Positions 1-13,445 of a stretch of DNA of 64,000 nt are shown piece after piece. The DNA lies in assembly GCF_002813375.1 (NCBI RefSeq), contig NZ_PHUJ01000003.1, forward strand, positions 620,001 through 684,000, given 5' to 3'. The notes under the pieces were generated by a model that saw only the letters and a list, made by a program, of their open reading frames with translations, had not been told where the DNA came from and did no database searches. Positions within the stretch are counted from its first letter, which is position 1, and each line of letters starts with the position of its first letter. This stretch comes from Pseudonocardia alni (GTDB lineage Bacteria; Actinomycetota; Actinomycetes; Mycobacteriales; Pseudonocardiaceae). The position numbers were made by a program, and so were the translations under genes.

Positions 1-1038
1 TGCGTGGTAGACGGGCGTGACCACCACCGGCGACGCCGCGGTCCCGGCGAAGCGCACCGCCTGCACCACCGACACCGCGCCGCCGCTGTTCGGTCTGCCC
101 GACCCCAGGACCAGGGCGTTCACCCCGACGAGGATCAGCTGGCTGCAGATCCCGCCCAGTGCCCAGAGCGCCACGACGACGCCCAGCACCGGCACGGCGC
201 CGATCAGGGCGACCAGCACCCCGCCGCCGATCGCGCCGGTCAGGACGCAGCGCCGCGGCCCGACCCGGTCCACCGCGCCACCGATCAGCCGAGCGGTGAG
301 GATCCCGGCGATGCCGAGCGCGGTCAGCACCAGCCCACGCGGCCCGGCACCGAGCCCGAAGAACTCCTCCAGCCGCAGCGCGAGCAGGAAGTTGAGCCCG
401 GCGAGACAGCCCCAGCCCAGCCCGGCGACGAGCCCCAGCCGCAGCACCGGCCCGGTCCAGGCCGACCGCAGCCGGGGGCGTTCCCCGGCGTTCCCCCGGG
501 ACCCGCCGGACGGGATGCCCACGACGGCGAGCAGCAGAGCCACGGCGGCGGCTCCGCCGAACGCCAGCCGCCAGTCCACCTCGGCGCCCAGCCCGCCCAC
601 CAGCGGCGCCGAGGTCTGCCCGGCCGCCTGCAGCGACCCGAACCAGCCCAGCGCCCGGCCCAGCCGGTCCGGCTCCACCGCGGCGGCCAGCGCCGCCAGC
701 AGAACCGGGGTGGTGAACGCGTTCGCGACACCCTGCAGCGCCCGCCCGGCCAGGAAGACCGGCCAGGACACCGCCAGCACGCAGGCCAGCGAGGCGACGA
801 CGTAGAGCGCGTACCCGGCGACGACGGTGCGCCCCCGTCCCCAGCGGTCTCCGAGGGTGCCCGAGACGAGCATGACCCCGGCGAACGGCAGCAGGTACGC
901 GGTGATCGACACCGACGCCGTCGCCGTCGGGACGCCGAAGTCGGCGCCCAGCTCCGGCAGCATCGCCGCGGTCAGGCCACCGCCGAAGGGCCCGAGGAAG
1001 GCGCCCAGGTACAGCGCCGCCCGGCGCAGCGCCACCAC
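1..1038 (-). CDS. MFS drug/metabolite exporter, C-terminus cut by window edge
   Basis: Reading leftwards from a GTG at 1038, an open frame of 346 codons runs off the window without a stop. The protein is strongly hydrophobic with repeated Gly/Ala/Leu/Val transmembrane helices. Between helices 2 and 3 it has the major facilitator signature GDRWGRGRT, so it is a proton-coupled transporter of the inner membrane, probably a DHA-type exporter; the substrate cannot be told. It starts 13 bases after the PAC2 gene on the same strand and is probably co-transcribed with it. The frame is open upstream, but GTG 1038 (or the next codon, GTG 1035) is the only sensible start after the PAC2 stop. Confidence 0.85.
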   Translation of the reverse strand, partial: MVALRRAALYLGAFLGPFGGGLTAAMLPELGADFGVPTATASVSITAYLLPFAGVMLVSGTLGDRWGRGRTVVAGYALYVVASLACVLAVSWPVFLAGRALQGVANAFTTPVLLAALAAAVEPDRLGRALGWFGSLQAAGQTSAPLVGGLGAEVDWRLAFGGAAAVALLLAVVGIPSGGSRGNAGERPRLRSAWTGPVLRLGLVAGLGWGCLAGLNFLLALRLEEFFGLGAGPRGLVLTALGIAGILTARLIGGAVDRVGPRRCVLTGAIGGGVLVALIGAVPVLGVVVALWALGGICSQLILVGVNALVLGSGRPNSGGAVSVVQAVRFAGTAASPVVVTPVYHA

Positions 1039-1051
1039 GAGCCGCGGCCCG

Positions 1052-1942
1052 TCAGGAGTTGGGGCCGCGGCGGCGCAGGTAGCGCTCGAAGTCCGCCGCG
1101 ATGGAGTCCCCGGAGGTCTCGCGCAGCTCGGTGCGGGCCTCCTCGTCGTCGGACTCCGAGGCCTGCTCCTCCAGCTGGCGCACGTACTCGCGGACCTCGT
1201 CGTCGGCGTCGGCCATCTCCGACACGGTCCGCTCCCACTCCTCGGCCTTCTCCGGCAGGACGCCGAGCGGCACCTCGACGTCGAGGGACTCCTCGATCCG
1301 GTGCAGCAGCGCGACCGCGGCCTTCGGGACCTGGGCCTGCGAGACGTAGTGCGGCACCTCGGCCCAGTAGGAGACGGCCGGGATGCCGGCCTGCACGCAG
1401 GCCTGCTGGAAGACCGCGACGATCCCGGTCGGGCCCTCGTAGTTCGACGGCTCGGTGCCCATCGCCTTCTGCGACTCCGCGTCCCAGGAGGTGCCGTTCA
1501 CCGGCGTCGGTCGGGTGTGCGGGACCTCGGTGAGCAGGGCTCCCAATGTGATGACCTTCGTCACGCCGAGACGCTCCGCGTGGCCCACCAGTTCCGCGCA
1601 GAACGTCTTCCAGCGCAGGTTCGGCTCGATCCCGTTCACCAGGACGACATGCCGGTCGGTGCCCGGCAGCGTCGCCCACGACAGCCGCGTGGTCTGCCAC
1701 TCGATCCGCCGGGTGACGCCGTCGGCGAGCTTGACGTGCGGGCGCGTGACCTGGAAGTCGTAGTATTCCTCGGGATCGATCGAGGTCAGAGGCTTCGCGT
1801 CCCAGCTGAGCTCGAGGTGCTCCAGCGCGGTGCTCGCGGCCTCACCGGCGTCGTTCCAGCCCTCGAACGCCGCGATGAGGACCGGGTCGACCAGGTGCGG
1901 AGTGCTGTCGCCGCCCGTGGTGCTCGGCTCTCGGTCGGTCAT
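1052..1942 (-). CDS. PAC2 family protein (proteasome-assembly-chaperone-like)
   Basis: This 296-residue protein has a PAC2 fold, seen from the N-terminal [14 protein letters not shown] stretch and the central [12 protein letters not shown] region; the C-terminal third is acidic and helical. It corresponds to M. tuberculosis Rv2125, which also lies beside metH near the Pup-proteasome genes. PAC2 proteins in eukaryotes chaperone 20S assembly. A matching role in actinobacteria is not established, and this is a family assignment only. A TAGGCT -10 box on the minus strand (1954-1949) sits six bases before the ATG, suggesting a leaderless mRNA. It is divergent from metH with only 69 bases between. 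Confidence 0.9.
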   Translation of the reverse strand: MTDREPSTTGGDSTPHLVDPVLIAAFEGWNDAGEAASTALEHLELSWDAKPLTSIDPEEYYDFQVTRPHVKLADGVTRRIEWQTTRLSWATLPGTDRHVVLVNGIEPNLRWKTFCAELVGHAERLGVTKVITLGALLTEVPHTRPTPVNGTSWDAESQKAMGTEPSNYEGPTGIVAVFQQACVQAGIPAVSYWAEVPHYVSQAQVPKAAVALLHRIEESLDVEVPLGVLPEKAEEWERTVSEMADADDEVREYVRQLEEQASESDDEEARTELRETSGDSIAADFERYLRRRGPNS

Positions 1943-2011
1943 CGCCCCAGCCTACGACCCCGCGGGCGCACGGCCGGGTTCCCTCCCCGTCACCAGGTAC
2001 CGTGGTTGATC

Positions 2012-5729
<3,718 letters not shown>

Positions 5730-5737
<8 letters not shown>

Positions 5738-6431
5738 GCCGACGACGACCCGGCCCGCGGGCGTGCTGCTGGACATGGACGGCACCCTGATCGACTCGGA
5801 GAAGGTGTGGGAGGTCGCCCTCAACGACCTCATGAAGCACCTCGGCGCCCCGGAGCTGAGCCTCGAGGCCCGGCTGGAGTCCGTCGGCGGCTCGCTCGAC
5901 TCGTCGCTGCGGATCTGCTTCCGGGAGGCCGGGCGCGACCCCGGCACGATCCCCGCCGACGAGTACCGCGAGACCGGCGAGTGGCTCTACGACCGCGCCG
6001 GGGAGCTGTTCTCCCACGGCGTGCCGTGGCGGCCCGGTGCCCGGGAGCTGCTCGGCGCCCTGCGCGAGGCGGGCATCCCGACCGCGCTCGTCACCAACAC
6101 CATCCGGGTGCTGGTGGAGCGGGCGCTGGGGACCCTGGGCCGGGAGCACTTCGCCGCCGTCGTGCCCGGCGACGAGGTGCGCGAGCCCAAGCCGCAGCCC
6201 GAGCCCTACCGGCGCGGCGCCGAGCTGCTCGGGGTCGAACCGCGCGACTGCGTCGCGGTGGAGGACTCGCCGACGGGTGCGCTGTCGGCCGAGCGGGCCG
6301 GCTGCGCGGTGCTGGTGGTGCCCTGTGAGCTCGAGGTGCCCGCCGGTCCGCGCCGGGTGCTGCGCGAGACCCTCGCCGGGATCGGGCCGGCCGAGCTCGG
6401 GGCGGTCCTCGCGGAGGTCCGGGCCCGCTGA
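5730..6431 (+). CDS. HAD-superfamily phosphatase (beta-phosphoglucomutase-like)
   Basis: A 233-residue haloacid dehalogenase hydrolase with motif [13 protein letters not shown] (nucleophile Asp15, acid/base Asp17), a helical cap, a TNT motif II, and the late motif [16 protein letters not shown]. It probably dephosphorylates a small sugar phosphate or nucleotide; the substrate is unknown. Its ATG overlaps the last eight bases of metH, so the two are translationally coupled. The same neighbour occurs between metH and hisE in several other actinobacteria. A hairpin begins at its stop codon. Confidence 0.9.
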
Positions 6432-6462
6432 ACGGCCCAAGGGCCGGTGTGAGCGGGCCGTT
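6431..6462 (+). terminator. Stem-loop after the metH-HAD operon
   Basis: AACGGCCC (6431-6438) pairs with GGGCCGTT (6455-6462); the stem starts at the last base of the HAD stop codon. No U-tract follows, which is usual for this GC-rich group. It separates the metH-HAD unit from hisE. Confidence 0.55.
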
Positions 6463-6596
6463 CGCGGCGACGAGCGGCACTCCGACCTGGTCTTGCTCAC
6501 TCCGGGTGAACCATCCGGCGCGGTCCGTTGCCCACACGGCTTACCGCCCCGGATGCGCCCGGCGTGCGGCGTGGGTCACCGTTCACACTGGTACCC

Positions 6597-6860
6597 GTGA
6601 AGACATTCGACGACTTGTTCGCCGAGCTGCAGGCCAAGGCCCAGGAGCGGCCGGCCGGTTCGGGGACCGTCGCCGCGCTGGACGCCGGGGTGCACGCCCA
6701 GGGCAAGAAGGTGCTCGAGGAGGCCGGTGAGGTCTGGATCGCCGCCGAGTACCAGGGCGACGACGAGCTGGCCGAGGAGATCTCGCAGCTGCTGTACCGG
6801 CTGCAGGTGATCATGCTCCAGCGGGGGCTCACCCTCGAGGACGTGTACAAGCATCTGTAG
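6597..6860 (+). CDS. hisE: Phosphoribosyl-ATP pyrophosphatase
   Basis: Second step of histidine synthesis: hydrolyses phosphoribosyl-ATP to phosphoribosyl-AMP. The 87-residue protein begins [10 protein letters not shown] and carries the all-alpha MazG-like signature [14 protein letters not shown] with the metal-binding EExxE pattern. The frame is open further upstream, but homologues start here. A CACACT box (6584-6589) seven bases before GTG 6597 fits a leaderless start. It sits 56 bases before hisG, the usual actinobacterial pairing. Confidence 0.95.
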   Translation: MKTFDDLFAELQAKAQERPAGSGTVAALDAGVHAQGKKVLEEAGEVWIAAEYQGDDELAEEISQLLYRLQVIMLQRGLTLEDVYKHL

Positions 6861-6916
6861 GTCGACCCGACCCACCGACACCACCACCACCGACGACGAC
6901 CGTCAGGAGAGCGGAA

Positions 6917-7807
6917 ATGCTCCGCGTGGCACTGCCGAACAAGGGCACCCTGGCCGAGCCCGCCGCGACGATGATGCGCGAGGCGGGGTACCGCCAGCGG
7001 ACCGACTCGCGCGACCTCAGCGTGGTCGACGACGAGAACGAGATCGAGTTCTTCTACCTGCGGCCCAAGGACATCGCGACCTACGTCGGCAAGGGTGACC
7101 TGCATCTGGGCGTCACCGGCTTCGACCTCATGGAGGAGTCGGGCAGCCAGACCCAGGAGATCATCCCGCTCGGCTTCGGCAAGTCGCGGTTCCACTTCGC
7201 GGCCCCGGCCGACGCCGACTGGAAGATCGAGGACCTCGACGGCCGCAAGATCGCGACGTCCTACCCCCGTCTGGTCCGCTCGTACCTCTCCGGCAAGCGG
7301 ATCGGCGCGGAGATCGTGAAGCTCGACGGCGCGGTGGAGATCTCCATCCAGCTGGGTCTGGCCGACGCGATCGCCGACGTCGTGTCCTCCGGGCGCACGT
7401 TGCGCCAGCACGGTCTGCAGATCATCGGCGAGGCCATCGCCACCTCGCAGGCCACGCTCATCGAGCGGGAGAAGCGGCACGACCGCGCCGAGGACGCCGA
7501 GACCACCCGCCTGAAGAAGGTCTTCGCCGACCGGCTGCAGGGCGTCGTCGTGGCCCGCGAGTACCTGATGATGGACTTCGACTGCCCGGAGGGGCTGCTG
7601 GAGGCCGTGGAGAAGGTCGCACCGGGCCTGCAGGCGCCGACGGTCTCGCCGCTGTCGAAGAAGGGCTGGGTCGCGGTCCGCACGATGGTGCGCACCAAGG
7701 ACACGAACCGCGTGATGGACAAGCTCGCCGACATCGGCGCCACCGCGATCCTCACCTCGGAGATCCGGTCCTGCCGCGCGATGACGGTCAACGGCCACGG
7801 CCACTGA
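6917..7807 (+). CDS. hisG: ATP phosphoribosyltransferase, long form
   Basis: First committed step of histidine synthesis (ATP plus PRPP to phosphoribosyl-ATP). At 296 residues it is the long form: two catalytic domains (start LRVALPNKGTLAEPA; PRPP-binding region GLADAIADVVSSG at about 150-162) and a C-terminal ACT-like regulatory domain (about 215-290), so feedback inhibition by histidine is expected. A clear Shine-Dalgarno (AGGAGAG, 6905-6911) precedes ATG 6917. Probably co-transcribed with hisE. Confidence 0.97.
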   Translation: MLRVALPNKGTLAEPAATMMREAGYRQRTDSRDLSVVDDENEIEFFYLRPKDIATYVGKGDLHLGVTGFDLMEESGSQTQEIIPLGFGKSRFHFAAPADADWKIEDLDGRKIATSYPRLVRSYLSGKRIGAEIVKLDGAVEISIQLGLADAIADVVSSGRTLRQHGLQIIGEAIATSQATLIEREKRHDRAEDAETTRLKKVFADRLQGVVVAREYLMMDFDCPEGLLEAVEKVAPGLQAPTVSPLSKKGWVAVRTMVRTKDTNRVMDKLADIGATAILTSEIRSCRAMTVNGHGH

Positions 7808-7836
7808 GCCCACCCCGTCCGACGTCCGTTCCCCCC

Positions 7837-7876
7837 ACGGCGGCCCGCCCCGGTGACTCCGGTGGCGGGCCGCCGT
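7837..7876. terminator. Bidirectional terminator between hisG and the thioesterase gene
   Basis: A perfect 13-base stem: ACGGCGGCCCGCC (7837-7849) with its exact complement at 7864-7876, loop of 14. It lies between the convergent ends of hisG and the thioesterase gene and can act on both strands. Confidence 0.75.
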
Positions 7877-7909
7877 CGTGCGGCCGGGGCGGTGCCGGCG
7901 GTTGTACGG

Positions 7910-8755
7910 CTAGCGGGCCCGGACGGTCAGGGCCTGGGCGATCCGGCCGGTGTGCCCGTCGTCGTCGAACAGGGTGGCCGAGCAGGTGCCCAGCCCGTCC
8001 GGCCCGACGACGGTCGCGGCGTCGACGCCGATCCACTCGCCGGCCGGGGCCCGGTGCAGGTGCACCGTCAGCTCGGTGTTGACGAACAGCCAGCGCGTCA
8101 CGTCCAGCGGTGCGGCGAGCCCGTTCGCACAGTCCGCGGCGACCATCAGCCGCTGCGCCGGGCTCGGATCCTCACCCTCGACGAGCGGGACCCGCATCCG
8201 GATCCAGCCGCGCCCCGGGCCCTCGTCGCCGAGGCTGCCCCCGTCGAGCCAGGCCCACTCGATCGCGTCGAGGAACCCGGGCAGCCAGCCGTCCGGCCGC
8301 TCGGTGCGCACGACGGCGGCGTCCCGCCCGGGCAGCGCGGCTGCCTGCCCCTGCGCGACGACGGCGGTGTCGGACGAGGCGAGCCGCCAGGCCCGGGCCC
8401 GGAGCACGTCCCGGTCACCGGCGCGCATCGTCGCCGACAGCAGCTCGATCGTCCGCCCGGGCCGCTCGACGCCCGCGGTGACCGTGACCGGCCCGGCGGG
8501 CACCGCCCCGAGCACCTCGACGGTGACGCGGGCGATCCGCCACCCCGCCTCGGCGCCGCCGGGGCGGGACTCGGGCAGCCGTTCGAGGGCGCGGACCAGC
8601 AGCGCCGAGGGCGGGCCCATGTGCTGGGCGTCGGCGAACCAGGGGCCGGTCGTCGACGGCGTCGCCTCGAAGGCGGCGTGGGTGACGCCGTCGGCGGTCT
8701 GCTCGCCGCGGGGCAGGTAGAACGGGCCGGGCGGGATAGGGGGCGGTGCGCTCAC
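7910..8755 (-). CDS. Acyl-CoA thioesterase-like protein (double hotdog)
   Basis: A 281-residue protein of the TesB/4HBT_3 type, with two hotdog halves (about 15-130 and 150-281). Typical features are the N-terminal GPWFADAQHMGPPSALLVRA helix segment and the C-terminal TELTVHLHRAP strand. It probably hydrolyses acyl-CoA esters; the substrate is not deducible. GTG 8755 lies just downstream of the RecB-like gene stop, so the two probably form an operon. Confidence 0.85.
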   Translation of the reverse strand: MSAPPPIPPGPFYLPRGEQTADGVTHAAFEATPSTTGPWFADAQHMGPPSALLVRALERLPESRPGGAEAGWRIARVTVEVLGAVPAGPVTVTAGVERPGRTIELLSATMRAGDRDVLRARAWRLASSDTAVVAQGQAAALPGRDAAVVRTERPDGWLPGFLDAIEWAWLDGGSLGDEGPGRGWIRMRVPLVEGEDPSPAQRLMVAADCANGLAAPLDVTRWLFVNTELTVHLHRAPAGEWIGVDAATVVGPDGLGTCSATLFDDDGHTGRIAQALTVRAR

Positions 8756-8762
8756 CCGTCGA

Positions 8763-9650
8763 TCATGCCGCGCCGCCCGGCCAGCCGGGATACGGCGGGG
8801 GAGTACCGCCCCACGCGGGGCAGCGGGCCTTGTGGTCGCAGGTGCGGCAGGCCGGGCCGGTGCGGGGCCGGAAGTCCCCGGTGGGGGCGGCGAGCCGGAT
8901 GGCGGTCCACACCGCCTCGAGCAGGCGCCCGAAGCGGGTGAGCTCCTCGGCGTCGGGCCGGTAGGTCAGGGCGGTGCCGTCGGCCAGGTAGAGCAGGCGC
9001 AGCTCGTCGGGGACGCGGCCGTGGGTCAGCAGGACGGCCAGTGCGTAGAACTTGAGCTGGAACAGCACGCCGGACTCGTAGCCCTCGCCGGGCGTCGCGC
9101 CGGTCTTGTAGTCGACCACCCGCAGCCCGTCGGGACCGTCGTCGAGCCGGTCCAGGATGCCGCGCAGCGGCACCGGCGCCGCGTCGCCGGCGCCGGGCAG
9201 GGCCGCCTCGATGCGGGTCTCCACCGCCGTCGCGGAGACGCCGGCCGGGTCCTCCAGCGCGAAGTAGCGGTCGAGCAGCGCGGAGGCCGAGTCCAGCCAG
9301 AGCGCGAGCTGCGGGTCCTCCGGGCCGCTGAACAGCGCCGCCGCGGCGGGCTCCGCGGCCGCGAGGTCGTCCCAGCAGGGGCCGAGCAGCTCCCGCGCGG
9401 CCTGCGGGGTCCGGTCGGCCGGGTCCCGGGCGAACAGCCGCTCCAGCACCGCGTGCACCAGTGTCCCGCGGACCTGCGCCTGCGACGGCGGCTCCGGGAG
9501 CCGATCGACCGCACGGAACCGGTAGAGCAGTGGGCAGCGGCGGAAGTCCGCCGCACGCGACGGGGACAGGGCGGGGGGACGCGGTGCGGTGGCGGCCGGG
9601 GACGCACCGGGTCCGGCCGCGCGGGCGGACGGGGGCTCCCGGACGGTCAC
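8763..9650 (-). CDS. RecB-family PD-(D/E)XK nuclease with likely Fe-S cluster
   Basis: This 295-residue nuclease matches the family of M. tuberculosis Rv2119. It shows the ALSPSRAADFRRCP start, the RGTLVHAVLE helix (His66), and the catalytic VVDYKTG motif. Cysteines at about 39, 268, 271 and 277 (C plus CxxC..C near the end) fit a Cas4/AddB-type [4Fe-4S] staple. It is a free-standing nuclease with no helicase partner here, probably for DNA repair. A minus-strand TAGCCT box (9662-9657) six bases before GTG 9650 suggests a leaderless mRNA. Confidence 0.88.
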   Translation of the reverse strand: MTVREPPSARAAGPGASPAATAPRPPALSPSRAADFRRCPLLYRFRAVDRLPEPPSQAQVRGTLVHAVLERLFARDPADRTPQAARELLGPCWDDLAAAEPAAAALFSGPEDPQLALWLDSASALLDRYFALEDPAGVSATAVETRIEAALPGAGDAAPVPLRGILDRLDDGPDGLRVVDYKTGATPGEGYESGVLFQLKFYALAVLLTHGRVPDELRLLYLADGTALTYRPDAEELTRFGRLLEAVWTAIRLAAPTGDFRPRTGPACRTCDHKARCPAWGGTPPPYPGWPGGAA

Positions 9651-9692
9651 GCGGGCAGGCTAGCCGGGCCCCCCGACGATTCCGGGATCCGA

Positions 9693-10937
9693 TCAGCCGG
9701 GCGGGGCGGTCGTCGCCGGGTCGGGCTCGCCCTCGGGCACGGCCGGCGCGGGCGGGGCCGGCTCCGGGGGTGTGGAGGCGGGGTCCCCGGGCGCGGCCGG
9801 GTCGGCCGAGCCCTCCGGCACCGGAGTCGCGCCGGGTGCCGGTGACGGTGCGGTCGCCGGTGGCGTCGCGGCGGGGGCCGGTGCCGTGCACGCGGTCAGG
9901 AGGTCGTCCGGGCCGGCGTCCGGGCAGGTCGCGCCGTCGGCGAGGCCGCCGTGCAGCACGTCCGGCTCGCGCGGGTTCTCCGGGCCGCCGAGCAGGGTGT
10001 CGGCTCCGGCGCCGCCGTAGAGCCGGTCGGCCCCGTCCCCGCCGGAGAGGCGGTCGTCGCCGTCGCCGCCGAGCAGCACGTCGTCCCCGGCCCCGCCGTC
10101 GAGCACGTCGTCCCCGCCCGCCCCGACCAGGCAGTCCCGGCCCGGGGACCCCGTGATGCGGTCGGGTCCGGGAGTGCCCACGACGAGCAGCGGCCCGGTC
10201 GCACCCGGCCGGTCGGTGCGGGCGTCGAACACGGCGCCGTCGCCGCTGAGGACGACGGTCTCGGCGACCGAGGTGATGCCGGCGTCGACGCACTCCGCGG
10301 GCGGGGCGGCGACGGCCGGGACGACGCTCGGCGAGGCGACCCGCGGGGACCGGGTGCCGAGCAGGTTCGTGCCGATCCTCAGGGTCCCGTCCACCCGGTC
10401 GGTGAAGCCGCCCGAGACCGCCAGCCGGAGCGTCGCCGCCTCGGTGCGCGGCAGCAGCACGACCGGTCCGACCGCGACGGTCAGGGGGACCGTCACCACG
10501 GTGCCGGGCGCGAGCGTGGTGACCACGCGCTCCTTCCCGTCGAGCAGCGCGCAGTACGACTCGGCGGTCCGCGACCCGATCCGGACGGTGAGCGAGCCGA
10601 CGTTCAGGCCGTCGAGCAGCCCGCCGACCCCGGTGGTGCAGGCGGTCGAGGAGTACGCGGGCAGCGACACCGACAGCGTCGCCGGCACCGAACCGCGGTA
10701 GTCCACGGTCACCGAGGTGGTCGTCGTCGAGTTCGCCCGCAGGCCGGTCAGGGCGACCGCGGGCGGGGTCGCGCGCCCGCCCAGCACCACCGTGCCCGCC
10801 GAGGTCGAACCCGCGGCACCCGGGTCGCTGTCGGTGAACACGGCCCAGGTGCCCCAGGCCGTGGCCGACACCGCGACGAGCACGGCCGCGGCCCCCATCG
10901 CGAGCGCTGCCCGCCGCCGGGGGACCGCCGGGGTCAC
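9693..10937 (-). CDS. Secreted TasA-like protein with RTX calcium-binding repeats
   Basis: A 414-residue exported protein. Residues 1-50 form a SipW-dependent-type signal peptide: Arg-rich start, hydrophobic core (about 10-30), then [10 protein letters not shown] and [11 protein letters not shown], the pattern seen in TasA/camelysin proteins. Residues about 55-200 look like a beta-sandwich. Residues 254-316 hold seven consecutive RTX nonapeptides (such as GGAGDDVLL and GGDGDDRLS), expected to fold as a calcium-binding parallel beta-roll. The last 60 residues are Pro/Ala-rich and could span a cell wall. Six cysteines are present. GTG 10937 overlaps the stop of the upstream TasA-like gene (GTGA). 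Function unknown; probably a surface or matrix protein. Confidence 0.82.
   Translation of the reverse strand: MTPAVPRRRAALAMGAAAVLVAVSATAWGTWAVFTDSDPGAAGSTSAGTVVLGGRATPPAVALTGLRANSTTTTSVTVDYRGSVPATLSVSLPAYSSTACTTGVGGLLDGLNVGSLTVRIGSRTAESYCALLDGKERVVTTLAPGTVVTVPLTVAVGPVVLLPRTEAATLRLAVSGGFTDRVDGTLRIGTNLLGTRSPRVASPSVVPAVAAPPAECVDAGITSVAETVVLSGDGAVFDARTDRPGATGPLLVVGTPGPDRITGSPGRDCLVGAGGDDVLDGGAGDDVLLGGDGDDRLSGGDGADRLYGGAGADTLLGGPENPREPDVLHGGLADGATCPDAGPDDLLTACTAPAPAATPPATAPSPAPGATPVPEGSADPAAPGDPASTPPEPAPPAPAVPEGEPDPATTAPPG
9990..10178 (-). repeat. RTX nonapeptide-encoding repeats (seven units of 27 bases)
   Basis: Seven consecutive 27-base units encode GGxGxDxLx nonapeptides (residues 254-316 of the secreted protein). 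The middle five (from GAGGDDVLD on) are the best conserved; the first two are degenerate. Confidence 0.85.
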
Positions 10938-11515
10938 GACTGGTTCAGGGTGAACGTCGACCCGACGGTGATCCGGTCGCCCTGCACCTTGTTGTCCGCC
11001 GACGGCGGCAGCGCGAAGGTCAGCGTGTAGGTACCGGTGGCCCCGGCGCCCAGCGGCCCGGACGGCAGCGGGCTCTGGACGAAGGTGCGCAGCGGTACCG
11101 CCGCCCCCGCGGTGCCCACCCCCGGCCCGGAGACGACCTGGACGGTCATCTCGTCCTGCAGGTTGCCGCCGGCGGCGCAGGCGTTCGCAGCCACCTTCTC
11201 CGCCTCCGCCTCGGGCTCGGTGCAGGTGACGTCGGACCCGGTCGCGGTCAGCGATCCGGTGACGGTGCCGGGGACGGAACCGGCGTTGCGGACGTCGACG
11301 GTGACGGTGGTGGAGAAGCCGGGGGCGATGTTGGCCTGGTTGAAGAGGACCTTGTCGGCGTTGGAGCCGACGGTGAGGTCGAGGGTGCCGGAGGAGACCT
11401 GCCCACCCGGCCCGTCCTCGGTGTCGGTGAACGCGGCATAGGTGCCGAGGCCGATCGCGAGTACGGCGACCGCGACCGCGGCGACGCCGATCCCGAGGCG
11501 TGTGCGTGTGTCCAT
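10934..11515 (-). CDS. TasA/camelysin-like secreted protein with SipW-type signal
   Basis: A 193-residue protein. The N-terminus (hydrophobic residues about 8-24, then [10 protein letters not shown] and SSGTLDLTV) is a close match to signal peptides processed by SipW in Bacillus. The rest is a Thr/Val-rich beta-sandwich ([19 protein letters not shown]). Two cysteines at about 103 and 114 may form a disulphide. In Bacillus, TasA forms biofilm matrix fibres; the same job here is an inference. ATG 11515 is chosen because the signal peptide begins there; the frame is open to 11551. It is co-transcribed with the RTX gene and divergent from the signal peptidase. Confidence 0.85.
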   Translation of the reverse strand: MDTRTRLGIGVAAVAVAVLAIGLGTYAAFTDTEDGPGGQVSSGTLDLTVGSNADKVLFNQANIAPGFSTTVTVDVRNAGSVPGTVTGSLTATGSDVTCTEPEAEAEKVAANACAAGGNLQDEMTVQVVSGPGVGTAGAAVPLRTFVQSPLPSGPLGAGATGTYTLTFALPPSADNKVQGDRITVGSTFTLNQS

Positions 11516-11553
11516 GCGCGTGGACGTTCCCGCTGCATCGGCGCAGCTCACCG

Positions 11554-11563
11554 CACGATCGTG
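11554..11563. promoter_or_regulatory. Palindrome in the signal peptidase / TasA-like divergent promoter
   Basis: CACGATCGTG is a perfect 10-base palindrome between the divergent starts at 11515 and 11601, with a second palindrome CACGTG at 11570-11575. It could bind a dimeric regulator; no known regulator is recognised. Confidence 0.3.
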
Positions 11564-11600
11564 TACGTCACGTGTCCGGAGGCCGACCTAGGGTGATCCG

Positions 11601-13219
<1,619 letters not shown>

Positions 13220-13232
13220 CCCGGGAGTTCTG

Positions 13233-13248
13233 TCCGGTTTCGACCGGA
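13233..13248 (+). terminator. UUCG-capped hairpin after trmI
   Basis: TCCGGT and ACCGGA enclose a TTCG tetraloop, 13 bases after the trmI stop. Short but very stable; probable terminator. The remaining gap to mpa (to 13445) holds only a probable promoter region and a strong Shine-Dalgarno (GGAGGGAGG). Confidence 0.5.
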
Positions 13249-13445
13249 TCGCCACCGCGACGCGCCGGACCGCGGAACGAGAACGTTACGAACTACCCTC
13301 CGTGTGGACGTGGCGGTGACGCCCGTGAAGCCGCAGAGTGACCACATGGTGCCGACCGGCTGAGGCCCGGATCACCGGTTCGACGCACCGTCGCGGTCAC
13401 CCGTCACGGGTACCGTGGTGAGACGGAACACGGAGGGAGGCTGCC

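Noticed and set aside
827..2011. Upstream extension of the metH frame by nearly 400 codons
   Set aside because: It runs through PAC2 and MFS coding sequence on the other strand; homology to methionine synthase begins only after 2012.
1943..2011. Cobalamin riboswitch upstream of metH
   Set aside because: Only 69 bases separate the genes and the metH transcript appears leaderless, so no B12 riboswitch can fit.
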